From CAZLKN01 sp964560135 (GTDB lineage Bacteria > Actinomycetota > JAICYB01): DNA of 7,936 bases. The notes under the pieces were generated by a model, which saw only the letters and a list, made by a program, of their open reading frames with translations, was not told the origin of the DNA and searched no databases. Both the position numbers and the translations under genes were made by a program. Within the stretch, counting starts at the first letter, position 1. The number at the start of each line of letters is the position of its first letter. Below, piece after piece: positions 1 to 7,936 of the stretch. Location of the stretch: the NCBI GenBank assembly GCA_964560135.1, contig CAZLKN010000095.1, positions 1-7,936 on the forward strand, in the 5' to 3' direction.

Positions 1-3000
1 AGTACAAGCGCGTCCGGTTCAAGGGCATCATCTGCGAGCGCTGCGGCGTCGAGGTGACCCGGGCCCGGGTCCGCCGCGAGCGGATGGGCCACATCGAGCT
101 CGCCGCCCCCGTGGCGCACATCTGGTTCTTCAAGGGTGTCCCGTCGCGCCTCGGGTACCTGCTCGATCTCGCGCCCAAGGACCTCGAGAAGATCATCTAC
201 TTCGCGTCGCACGTGGTCACCTCCGTGGAGACCGAGAAGCGCGACCGTGACCTGCCGAAGCTCGAGTCGCAGCTCACGCGGATGAAGGAGGAGCTGCGCT
301 CCGAGGCCGACTCGGCCAAGGCCAAGCGCGCCAAGGACCTGGAGAAGGCCCTCAAGGAGCTCGAGGCGGAGGGCGCGAAATCCACTGCCGTCCGTGCGAA
401 GCAGAAGGAATACGACCAGGCCGTCAAGGAGATCGACAAGCGGGTCGAGAAGCAGATCGACCTGATGGACCGGGCCTGGGAGGAGTTCCAGAAGCTCCGG
501 CCCAAGCAGCTCATCGCCGAGGACGTCTGGCGCCAGCTCCGTGACACCTACGGGGAGTACTTCCGTGGCGGCATGGGGGCCGAGGCGATCAAGGACCTCC
601 TGCGCGTGTTCAACATGAACGACGAGGCGGAGTACCTGCGCACGGCCATCAAGGAGAACAAAGGCCAGAAGCGGATCCGGGCGATCAAGCGCCTGAAGGT
701 GCTCGAGTCGCTGCTCCAGTCGGGCAACTCGCCGCTGGCGATGATCCTCGACGTCACCCCGGTGATCCCGCCGGACCTGCGTCCGATGGTCCAGCTCGAC
801 GGTGGTCGCTTCGCCACGTCCGACCTCAACGACCTCTATCGCCGGGTGATCAACCGGAACAACCGGCTCAAGCGCCTCCTCGACCTCGGAGCGCCCGAGA
901 TCATCGTCAACAACGAGAAGCGGATGCTCCAGGAGGCCGTGGATGCCCTGTTCGACAACGGGCGCCGTGGCCGTCCGGTCACCGGACCCGGGAACCGCCC
1001 CCTCAAGTCCCTGTCGGACATGCTCAAGGGCAAGCAGGGCCGGTTCCGCCAGAACCTGCTCGGTAAGCGCGTCGACTACTCCGGCCGTTCGGTGATCGTC
1101 GTCGGCCCCGACCTCAAGCTGCACCAGTGCGGCCTGCCCAAGGTCATGGCCCTCGAGCTGTTCAAGCCTTTCGTCATGAAGCGGCTGGTCGACCACGGCC
1201 TCGCCACGAACATCAAGTCCGCCAAGCGCATGGTCGAGCGTGCCCGTCCACAGGTGTGGGACGTGCTCGAGGAAGTCATCGCCGACCACCCGGTGATGCT
1301 CAACCGCGCCCCCACGCTCCACCGCCTCGGGATCCAGGCCTTCGAGCCGATCCTGGTGGAGGGGAAGGCGATCCAGATCCATCCGTTGGTGTGTCCCGCC
1401 TTCAACGCCGACTTCGACGGGGACCAGATGGCCGTCCACGTGCCGCTGTCCCCCGAGGCGCAGGCCGAGGCCAGGCTCCTCATGCTGTCGACACAGAACA
1501 TCCTGTCGCCGGCCCACGGCCGTCCGACGGTCACCCCGACCCAGGACATGATCCTCGGGTCCTGGTACCTGACGGCGGAGCGTGAGGGGAAGCCCGGCGA
1601 AGGCCACGCGTTCTCCTCGCCGGTACAGGCGATCCTCGCCTTCGATGCCCAAGACACGAAGGACCCGTGGTTGCACCTCCACGCGAAGGTCAAGATCCGG
1701 ACCAGCCGGCCGGTCGAGCAGAAGGACGGCACCGAGGGTGGTTCGAAGACGGACGGCGGCCAGACCAGCATCATCGAGACGACCGTCGGTCGCGCGATCC
1801 TCACCGAGGCGCTCCCGGCCGACTTCCCATTCGTGAACCAGCAGATCGGGAAGAAGGAGATGGGTCAGCTCGTCGACCGGCTGATCGTCAGCTACGAAAA
1901 GGCTGTGGTCGCCGCGACCCTCGACCGGATGAAGGGACTGGCCTTCCGCTACGCCACGAAGGCGGGGATCTCGATCTCCGTCGACGACGTCGCGGTGCCG
2001 CCCGACAAGCCCAAGATCCTCGACCGCTACGAGAAGGAAGCCGAGAAGGTCGAGAGCCAGTACTCGCGCGGCATCCTGACCGACGACGAACGGCGTCAGG
2101 AGCTGATCGAGATCTGGACGAAGGCCGGTGACGAGGTCACCCGCGCGATGGAGTCCAACTTCGACCGGCTGAACTCGATCTACATGATGAGCCAGTCGGG
2201 TGCCCGAGGGAACATCCAGCAGACCAAGCAGCTCGCCGGGATGCGTGGTCTGGTCGCGAACCCGAAGGGCGAGATCATCCCGCGGCCGATCAAGTCGAAC
2301 TTCCGCGAGGGTCTGACCGTGCTCGAGTACTTCATCTCCACCCACGGCGCGCGCAAGGGGCTGGCCGACACCGCTCTGCGGACGGCCGACTCCGGCTACC
2401 TGACGCGGCGTCTGGTGGACGTTTCGCAGGAGCTCATCGTCCGCGAGGTCGACTGCGAGACCGACAAGGGGCTCGTGTTCACGACCGCCGCCATGCGCGG
2501 CGATACCGACTGGGACGCCCGCATCTTCGGTCGCGTCCTGGCCGCGGACGTGAAGTCCGGACGGAGCACGGTCCTCAAGGCCGGCACCGAGATCCACCGT
2601 GAAGAGCTCCAGACTCTCCGTGAGGCGGAGGGCGTCGAGGAGCTCCTGGTCCGGTCGGTGCTCACCTGCGAATCGCGGGTGGGGGTCTGCGCGAACTGCT
2701 ACGGCCTCAACCTCGCCATCGGACGCCTCGTGGACATCGGTGAGTCGGTCGGCATCATCGCCGCGCAGTCCATCGGTGAGCCGGGGACGCAGCTCACCAT
2801 GCGGACCTTCCACACCGGTGGTGTGGCCGGCGAGGACATCACCCACGGCCTGCCGCGTGTCGTCGAGCTCTTCGAGGCTCGCCACCCCAAGGGGGCCTCG
2901 GACCTCGCGGAGATCTCGGGGACCGTCACCATCGAGGAGAAGGAGAAGGCCCGCGAGATCGTCATCACCGACGAGGAAGGCAACGAGAAGCGGTACAGCG

Positions 3001-3668
3001 TGCCGCGCCGTGTCCGCCTCCGCTTCGGCAACGGTGACCAGATCCAGGCCGGCGACCAGCTCTTCGAGGGTGCCGCCGATCCCAAGGAGATCCTCAAGAT
3101 CCGGGGTATCGGTGAGGTCCAGCGGTACATGGTCACCGAAGTCCAGCAGGTCTACGGCTCGCAGGGTGTGACCATCCACGACAAGCACATCGAGCTGATC
3201 GCCAAGCAGATGCTGCGGCGCGTGTCCGTCGTCGAGCCCGGGGACACCGATTTCCTCCCCGGTCAGCTCGTCGACCGGCTGGTCTTCCAGGGCGAGAACT
3301 CCCGCGTGGTCGAAGCCGGTGGAGAGCCTGCCCGCGGCCGTCCGGAGCTCATGGGGATCACCAAGGCCGCGCTGGCCACCGACTCCTGGCTCGCGGCAGC
3401 CTCCTTCCAGGAGACGACCCGCGTGCTCACCGAGGCGGCGCTCTCCGGCCGCAGCGATCCACTGCTCGGCCTCAAGGAGAACGTCATCATCGGGAAGCTG
3501 ATCCCCGCCGGCACCGGCATGCGCCGGTACCGCTCGATCAAGGTCAAGCCCCTCGTGGAGATCCCGGACCTCGAAGAGGACGAGACTCCGCTCCTGTCGG
3601 AGAGCGGTGAGATGCAGGAGGCGCTGGCCGACCTGAGTGACTCGGAGGCCGCGGAGGCCGAGGGTTAG
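1..3668 (+). CDS. rpoC: DNA-directed RNA polymerase subunit beta' (5' end missing)
   Basis: This is the largest catalytic subunit of RNA polymerase. The reading frame is open from the first base (codons in phase with base 3), so the gene starts before the window. About 65-75 N-terminal residues are missing, including the first two cysteines of the N-terminal zinc site; the second pair is visible as CERCG at 33-47. An in-frame GTG at 54 lies inside this conserved region and is not the start. Seen in order: a clamp coiled coil rich in Lys/Glu (about 219-487) matching the insertion of actinobacterial beta'; the active-site motif NADFDGDQ at 1404-1427, whose three Asp bind catalytic Mg2+; the second zinc site with Cys codons at 2454, 2667, 2688 and 2697; and the trigger-loop region QSIGEPGTQLTMRTFHTGG at 2766-2822. 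The protein ends in an acidic tail of about 35 residues and a TAG stop. No frameshift is seen. Identification is certain. The gene is followed by a strong terminator, so it probably ends an rpoBC transcript. Confidence 0.99.
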   Translation, partial: YKRVRFKGIICERCGVEVTRARVRRERMGHIELAAPVAHIWFFKGVPSRLGYLLDLAPKDLEKIIYFASHVVTSVETEKRDRDLPKLESQLTRMKEELRSEADSAKAKRAKDLEKALKELEAEGAKSTAVRAKQKEYDQAVKEIDKRVEKQIDLMDRAWEEFQKLRPKQLIAEDVWRQLRDTYGEYFRGGMGAEAIKDLLRVFNMNDEAEYLRTAIKENKGQKRIRAIKRLKVLESLLQSGNSPLAMILDVTPVIPPDLRPMVQLDGGRFATSDLNDLYRRVINRNNRLKRLLDLGAPEIIVNNEKRMLQEAVDALFDNGRRGRPVTGPGNRPLKSLSDMLKGKQGRFRQNLLGKRVDYSGRSVIVVGPDLKLHQCGLPKVMALELFKPFVMKRLVDHGLATNIKSAKRMVERARPQVWDVLEEVIADHPVMLNRAPTLHRLGIQAFEPILVEGKAIQIHPLVCPAFNADFDGDQMAVHVPLSPEAQAEARLLMLSTQNILSPAHGRPTVTPTQDMILGSWYLTAEREGKPGEGHAFSSPVQAILAFDAQDTKDPWLHLHAKVKIRTSRPVEQKDGTEGGSKTDGGQTSIIETTVGRAILTEALPADFPFVNQQIGKKEMGQLVDRLIVSYEKAVVAATLDRMKGLAFRYATKAGISISVDDVAVPPDKPKILDRYEKEAEKVESQYSRGILTDDERRQELIEIWTKAGDEVTRAMESNFDRLNSIYMMSQSGARGNIQQTKQLAGMRGLVANPKGEIIPRPIKSNFREGLTVLEYFISTHGARKGLADTALRTADSGYLTRRLVDVSQELIVREVDCETDKGLVFTTAAMRGDTDWDARIFGRVLAADVKSGRSTVLKAGTEIHREELQTLREAEGVEELLVRSVLTCESRVGVCANCYGLNLAIGRLVDIGESVGIIAAQSIGEPGTQLTMRTFHTGGVAGEDITHGLPRVVELFEARHPKGASDLAEISGTVTIEEKEKAREIVITDEEGNEKRYSVPRRVRLRFGNGDQIQAGDQLFEGAADPKEILKIRGIGEVQRYMVTEVQQVYGSQGVTIHDKHIELIAKQMLRRVSVVEPGDTDFLPGQLVDRLVFQGENSRVVEAGGEPARGRPELMGITKAALATDSWLAAASFQETTRVLTEAALSGRSDPLLGLKENVIIGKLIPAGTGMRRYRSIKVKPLVEIPDLEEDETPLLSESGEMQEALADLSDSEAAEAEG

Positions 3669-3686
3669 CTCCTCGCTTTTCGAATC

Positions 3687-3723
3687 GGGGGCCGTCCCTT
3701 CGGGGGCGGCCCTCTTCCTTTCT
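3687..3723 (+). terminator. Intrinsic terminator after rpoC
   Basis: A 12-bp stem (3687-3698 with 3703-3714) closes on a UUCG tetraloop (3699-3702). It contains two G-U pairs, at 3695/3706 and 3688/3713. The core arms read GGGCCGTCCC and GGGGCGGCCC. A pyrimidine tract rich in T follows at once (TTCCTTTCT, 3715-3723). It lies 18 nt after the rpoC stop. This is a textbook Rho-independent terminator and separates the rpo transcript from the downstream genes, although read-through cannot be excluded. Confidence 0.9.
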
Positions 3724-3784
3724 GGGAGGTTGGGCGGGGATGGTGCCCCCGCGTGCCATTCTGGGGAGAGGAAGGACGGCCTCG

Positions 3785-3790
3785 AGGAGG
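3785..3790 (+). promoter_or_regulatory. Shine-Dalgarno favouring the GTG start of tlyA
   Basis: AGGAGG lies 6 nt before GTG 3797, 3 nt before TTG 3794 and directly against ATG 3791. Normal spacing fits only the GTG. A second candidate, GGGAGG at 3724-3729, would serve ATG 3740 with 10 nt spacing, but it sits at the foot of the rpoC terminator and would give an N-terminal extension without family support. Confidence 0.6.
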
Positions 3791-3796
3791 ATGTTG

Positions 3797-4519
3797 GTGG
3801 GGGCGAGGCGGAGGAGGTTGGTGGACGAGCTGGGGCGGCGGCGGCCGGATCTGGACGATCCGGGTGCGGCGATCGCGGCGGGGTTCGTGGCTGTGGGCGG
3901 CCTGGTGGTCACGAATCCGGCGTCCATGGTCGGGCCGGAGGCCTCCATCTCCGTTCGTGATCCGGCCCCCCTTCGGGGGAGCGTGAAGCTGCGGGCCGCC
4001 CTCGAGATGTTCGGCGTTGAGGTGGCGGGCAGGGTGGCATTGGACGTGGGTGCCGCCGCCGGCGGGTTCACCCGGGTGCTCCTGGACGCGGGCGCGATCC
4101 GCGTCTACGCGGTGGACGTGGGACACGGGCAACTCCTGGGATCGCTGCGGCAGGACGAGCGGGTGGTCGATCTGGAGGCCACGAACATCGCCGATCTCGA
4201 TCCGGAGCTCGTACCGGACCCGGTGGGACTCGTCACCCTGGATCTGTCCTACCTGTCCCTCGCGGACGCGGTGGGTCAGCTCGGTGGAGTCGGCTTCGCC
4301 CCGGGGGCCGAACTGCTCGGCCTCGTGAAGCCGATGTTCGAGCTCCAGCGGGGGACGGCCCCCACCGATCCGGCGTCCCTGGAAGCCGCGACCGGTCGGG
4401 CCGTGGAGGGGATCCGGACCGCCGGGTGGGAGGTTCTCGGGGCTTCGCCGTCCCCGGTCACCGGGGCGAAGGGGGCGATCGAGGGATGGGTCCGTGCCGT
4501 CCGCTCCCGCGAGCTCTGA
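3797..4519 (+). CDS. tlyA: TlyA-family rRNA (cytidine-2'-O)-methyltransferase
   Basis: This is a predicted SAM-dependent RNA 2'-O-methyltransferase. Family members such as Mycobacterium tuberculosis TlyA methylate cytidines in 16S helix 44 and 23S helix 69, and their loss gives capreomycin resistance. From GTG 3797 the protein has 240 residues. A divergent S4-like RNA-binding region occupies about residues 1-55. The methyltransferase domain follows, with SAM-binding motif LDVGAAAGGF (about 82-91) and DVGHGQL (about 107-113). The tetrad recalled from M. tuberculosis TlyA (K69, D154, K182, E238) aligns with K64 (RGSVKLRAAL), D149 (LDLSYLSL), K178 (LVKPMFEL) and E229 (GAIEGW), so activity is likely. 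Oddities are loss of the usual S-R-x-x-A pattern in the S4 region, a shortened linker, and GA where GN usually precedes the catalytic Glu. The start was chosen from AGGAGG spacing and alignment to the family N terminus; ATG 3791 and ATG 3740 (259 residues) are alternatives. It is flanked by the rpoC terminator and the str promoter, so it may be its own unit. Codon use is richer in GGG and GTG than in the neighbours. The target rRNA site is inferred. Confidence 0.88.
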   Translation: MGARRRRLVDELGRRRPDLDDPGAAIAAGFVAVGGLVVTNPASMVGPEASISVRDPAPLRGSVKLRAALEMFGVEVAGRVALDVGAAAGGFTRVLLDAGAIRVYAVDVGHGQLLGSLRQDERVVDLEATNIADLDPELVPDPVGLVTLDLSYLSLADAVGQLGGVGFAPGAELLGLVKPMFELQRGTAPTDPASLEAATGRAVEGIRTAGWEVLGASPSPVTGAKGAIEGWVRAVRSREL

Positions 4520-4573
4520 AGGGGCGGTATGCTGGGGGCCGTAGTTTGCGTCGCAGAGGGACGACCCCGCGTA

Positions 4574-4602
4574 TTGACGCTCAGCGGAGGCGCTGGTAGT
4601 CT
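4574..4602 (+). promoter_or_regulatory. Sigma-A/SigA-type promoter of the str operon
   Basis: A -35 box TTGACG (4574-4579) and a -10 box TAGTCT (4597-4602) are separated by 17 nt, the ideal spacing for the housekeeping sigma factor. Transcription would begin around 4608-4611 and leave a leader of about 112 nt before rpsL. This is the best promoter in the window and fits a highly expressed ribosomal operon. A second -10-like TATGCT at 4528-4533, just after the tlyA stop, has no convincing -35 partner. Confidence 0.75.
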
Positions 4603-4610
4603 TCCCTTTT

Positions 4611-4642
4611 GCGTCCGGCGCGCAGTATCCGGCGCCGGGCGC
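4611..4642 (+). promoter_or_regulatory. Stem-loop at the 5' end of the str mRNA leader
   Basis: Bases 4611-4621 (GCGTCCGGCGC) pair with 4632-4642 (GCGCCGGGCGC) to give 11 continuous base pairs with one G-U (4614/4639). The loop has 10 nt (4622-4631). It starts within a few bases of the predicted transcription start and is not followed by a T-run, so it is not an ordinary terminator. A role in mRNA stability or feedback control is inference. Confidence 0.55.
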
Positions 4643-4711
4643 TTCCATGTGACCGTCCGACCCGACACCGGAGTGGTGATCGGTGCGGCGGTTGCTGAAC
4701 AGAGGTCGAAC

Positions 4712-4717
4712 AGGAGA
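4712..4717 (+). promoter_or_regulatory. Shine-Dalgarno fixing the rpsL start
   Basis: AGGAGA lies 4 nt before GTG 4722. An upstream in-frame GTG at 4683 has no comparable site and would add 13 residues (MRRLLNRGRTGDS) that S12 proteins lack. Confidence 0.75.
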
Positions 4718-4721
4718 CAGC

Positions 4722-5096
4722 GTGCCGACGATCCAGCAGCTCATCCGGAAGGGGCGGACCGTACCGCGCCGGAAGACGAGCACGCCAGCGCTGAAGGGTG
4801 CTCCCCAGCGCCGGGGTGTGTGTCTGCGCGTGTACACGATGACCCCGAAGAAGCCGAACTCGGCACTCCGGAAGACGGCACGTGTGCGGCTCACGTCGGG
4901 GATGGAGGTCACGGCCTACATCCCGGGCGAGGGGCACAACCTCCAGGAGCACTCGATCGTCCTGATCCGCGGAGGCCGTGTGAAGGACCTCCCCGGTGTC
5001 CGGTACAAGATCGTGCGTGGGACCCTGGACACCGCGGGTGTCCGGGGTCGCAAGAAGGCCCGGTCGAAGTACGGTGTGAAGAGAGGATCCGAGTAG
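4722..5096 (+). CDS. rpsL: 30S ribosomal protein S12
   Basis: S12 sits at the 30S decoding centre against 16S helices 18, 27 and 44 and controls translational accuracy. The product has 124 residues, the usual length, and begins MPTIQQLIRKGR like its relatives. Conserved blocks include TPKKPNSALRK (41-51) and the GEGHNLQEH...RGGRVKDLPGVRYK stretch (69-95). Lys43, Lys88 and Pro91, the residues usually changed in streptomycin-resistant mutants, are all in the sensitive (wild-type) state. Asp89, the RimO methylthiolation site in other bacteria, is present. The start is GTG at 4722, chosen from the family N terminus and the AGGAGA site. It is the first gene of the str operon behind the promoter at 4574-4602, and only one base separates its stop from rpsG, which suggests translational coupling. 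Nothing is truncated. Confidence 0.98.
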   Translation: MPTIQQLIRKGRTVPRRKTSTPALKGAPQRRGVCLRVYTMTPKKPNSALRKTARVRLTSGMEVTAYIPGEGHNLQEHSIVLIRGGRVKDLPGVRYKIVRGTLDTAGVRGRKKARSKYGVKRGSE

Positions 5097-5097
5097 C

Positions 5098-5568
5098 ATG
5101 CCGCGCCGTGGACCCGTCCCGAAGCGGGAAATCGATCCCGACCCCATCCACTCCAGCCAGCTGGTCACCCAGCTGATCAACAAGATCATGCAGGACGGGA
5201 AGAAGTCCCGCGCCGAGAAGATCGTGTACGACTCCCTGGAGTCGCTCCGTGAGCGCTCGGGGATGGAGCCCGTCCCGGCACTGAAGAAGGCCATCGACAA
5301 CATTCGACCGATGCTCGAGGTGCGGTCGCGGCGGGTCGGTGGTGCCACGTATCAGGTTCCCGTCGAGGTGGCCTCCCGCCGCGGCACGTCGCTCGCGATC
5401 CGCTGGGTCGTCGGCGTCGCCCGAGACCGGAAGGGTAAGGGGATGGCTGAGAAGCTTTCCGCTGAGCTCCTCGACGCGCTCCAGGGCACCGGCGCTGCGG
5501 TGAAGAGGCGCGAGGATCTGCATCGGATGGCGGAAGCCAACCGGGCCTTCGCGCATTACCGCTGGTAG
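5098..5568 (+). CDS. rpsG: 30S ribosomal protein S7
   Basis: S7 nucleates assembly of the 3' major (head) domain of 16S rRNA and borders the E-site tRNA and mRNA exit channel. The 156-residue product is the normal length. It starts MPRRGPVPKREIDPDP and ends KRREDLHRMAEANRAFAHYRW-type, closely like mycobacterial S7. The central block RSRRVGGATYQVPVEV (about residues 77-92) is the conserved rRNA-binding beta-hairpin segment. The ATG at 5098 follows the rpsL stop by one base. Its likely ribosome binding site, GAGAGGA at 5081-5087, lies within the last codons of rpsL. In E. coli, S7 represses its own operon by binding the rpsL-rpsG intergenic RNA. There is no room for such an element here, so any S7 feedback must use another site. 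A structured 118-nt gap follows before fusA. Confidence 0.98.
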   Translation: MPRRGPVPKREIDPDPIHSSQLVTQLINKIMQDGKKSRAEKIVYDSLESLRERSGMEPVPALKKAIDNIRPMLEVRSRRVGGATYQVPVEVASRRGTSLAIRWVVGVARDRKGKGMAEKLSAELLDALQGTGAAVKRREDLHRMAEANRAFAHYRW

Positions 5569-5585
5569 TCCCTGGCATATCCGAT

Positions 5586-5614
5586 CGTCGACGGCCGGTG
5601 TCCGGCGGTCGACG
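5586..5614 (+). promoter_or_regulatory. Hairpin between rpsG and fusA
   Basis: The arms CGTCGACGGCCGG (5586-5598) and CCGGCGGTCGACG (5602-5614) pair at 12 of 13 positions, with one G-G mismatch (5593/5607) and a 3-nt loop. It begins 17 nt after the rpsG stop. No T-run follows, so ordinary termination is unlikely. A processing site, a feedback element or a palindromic protein-binding site are possible. Just downstream, GGCCG (about 5627-5631) and CGGCC (about 5658-5662) could form a second, weaker stem, and CCGGCCG near 5625 could compete for the first hairpin's 5' arm. Confidence 0.5.
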
Positions 5615-5686
5615 TACGACGAGACCGGCCGACGGCGACGGAAGCCGAGCCGTGAGGCGGCCTCGACAGACAGATGAGTGAGAGAG

Positions 5687-7843
<2,157 letters not shown>

Positions 7844-7880
7844 CCCAGGACGTGGTCGGCAGAGGTACAGAGATCGGCGA

Positions 7881-7888
7881 TAAGGAGG
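7881..7888 (+). promoter_or_regulatory. Perfect Shine-Dalgarno of tuf
   Basis: TAAGGAGG is fully complementary to the canonical 16S 3' end and lies 7 nt before GTG 7896. It is the strongest ribosome binding site in the window, as expected for EF-Tu, usually the most abundant protein of the cell. The 52-nt gap after fusA shows no strong terminator. Confidence 0.85.
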
Positions 7889-7895
7889 CACTGCG

Positions 7896-7936
7896 GTGGC
7901 GAAGCAGAAGTTCGAGCGGACGAAGCCTCATGTGAA
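7896..7936 (+). CDS. tuf: Translation elongation factor Tu (first 13 codons only)
   Basis: EF-Tu delivers aminoacyl-tRNA to the ribosomal A site as a GTP complex. Only MAKQKFERTKPHV and two bases of a next codon beginning AA, which fits Asn, are inside the window. This matches the EF-Tu N terminus (MAKxKFERTKPHVN) that comes just before the GTP-binding P-loop. The start is GTG at 7896, fixed by the perfect Shine-Dalgarno sequence and by family alignment. The position directly after fusA is the standard str operon order, and co-transcription is likely, perhaps with an extra promoter inside fusA. The GTPase motifs lie outside the window and cannot be checked. Confidence 0.95.
   Translation, partial: MAKQKFERTKPHV

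Noticed and set aside
54..56. GTG 54 as the start of rpoC
   Set aside because: The frame continues upstream through conserved zinc-site residues (CERCGVE), so the gene is cut by the window edge.
1127..1585. A 152-codon plus-strand frame inside rpoC
   Set aside because: It overlaps the active-site coding region of rpoC in another frame, and its composition is typical of a GC-rich shadow.
4520..4573. A terminator after tlyA
   Set aside because: Only a short GTCG/CGAC pairing without a T-run is visible, which is too weak to call.
4647..4652. Start-stop ATGTGA in the str leader as a regulatory mini-ORF
   Set aside because: No ribosome binding site precedes it, and a six-base motif is expected by chance.
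4683..4721. Upstream GTG start adding 13 residues to S12
   Set aside because: S12 proteins begin MPTIQQL, which is exactly encoded from GTG 4722 with a good Shine-Dalgarno sequence; the extension has neither.
3665..4912. A 415-codon minus-strand open frame opposite tlyA and rpsL
   Set aside because: It spans two genes and the str promoter, has Arg/Pro/Gly-rich low-complexity composition, and no family motif is seen. It is best explained as a GC-driven shadow.
4529..5176. A 215-codon plus-strand frame starting just after tlyA behind a GGGG-rich site
   Set aside because: It runs across the str promoter and all of rpsL in another frame, and its later part is an out-of-frame translation of S12. 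No domain is recognisable.

Overview
This 7.9 kb, high-GC window is housekeeping DNA from a bacterium, very probably a member of the Actinomycetota. It runs across the end of the RNA polymerase locus into the 'str' ribosomal operon. All genes lie on the + strand: rpoC (5' end missing), a tlyA-family rRNA methyltransferase gene, rpsL (S12), rpsG (S7), fusA (EF-G) and the first codons of tuf (EF-Tu). The actinobacterial assignment rests on three things. The RpoC clamp carries the long, charged coiled-coil insertion known from actinobacterial polymerases. The ribosomal proteins and RpoC closely resemble those of that phylum as I remember them. Third-position GC is strong. The trigger-loop flank of RpoC (HTGGVAGEDITHGLPRVVELFEAR) has the TGGVAG-DITHGLP form rather than the GGVGEDITGGLP form of Mycobacterium, which hints at a deep-branching class rather than Actinomycetes proper. 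That finer placement is inference.

Layout. Bases 1-3668 hold rpoC, ended by a strong intrinsic terminator (about 3687-3723). Bases 3797-4519 hold a compact TlyA-type 2'-O-methyltransferase with the whole catalytic tetrad. Bases 4520-4721 are a leader region with a near-consensus promoter (TTGACG-17 nt-TAGTCT), followed at the predicted transcript 5' end by an 11-bp stem-loop. Bases 4722-7843 hold rpsL, rpsG (1 nt gap) and fusA (118 nt structured gap). tuf begins at 7896 behind a perfect Shine-Dalgarno sequence and runs off the window.

The genes fit together around transcription and the decoding centre. RpoC makes the RNA. S12 and S7 build the 30S decoding and tRNA-binding region, and EF-G and EF-Tu drive elongation. 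TlyA proteins methylate rRNA nucleotides near the same subunit interface. The tlyA gene between rpoC and rpsL is the one non-standard gene in an otherwise textbook neighbourhood.

I see no mobile element, CRISPR array, tRNA or rRNA gene, or evidence of a wholly new system. The points most worth a second look are the position and divergence of tlyA, the stem-loop at the start of the str mRNA, the paired hairpins between rpsG and fusA, and the N-terminal extension and ambiguous start of EF-G.
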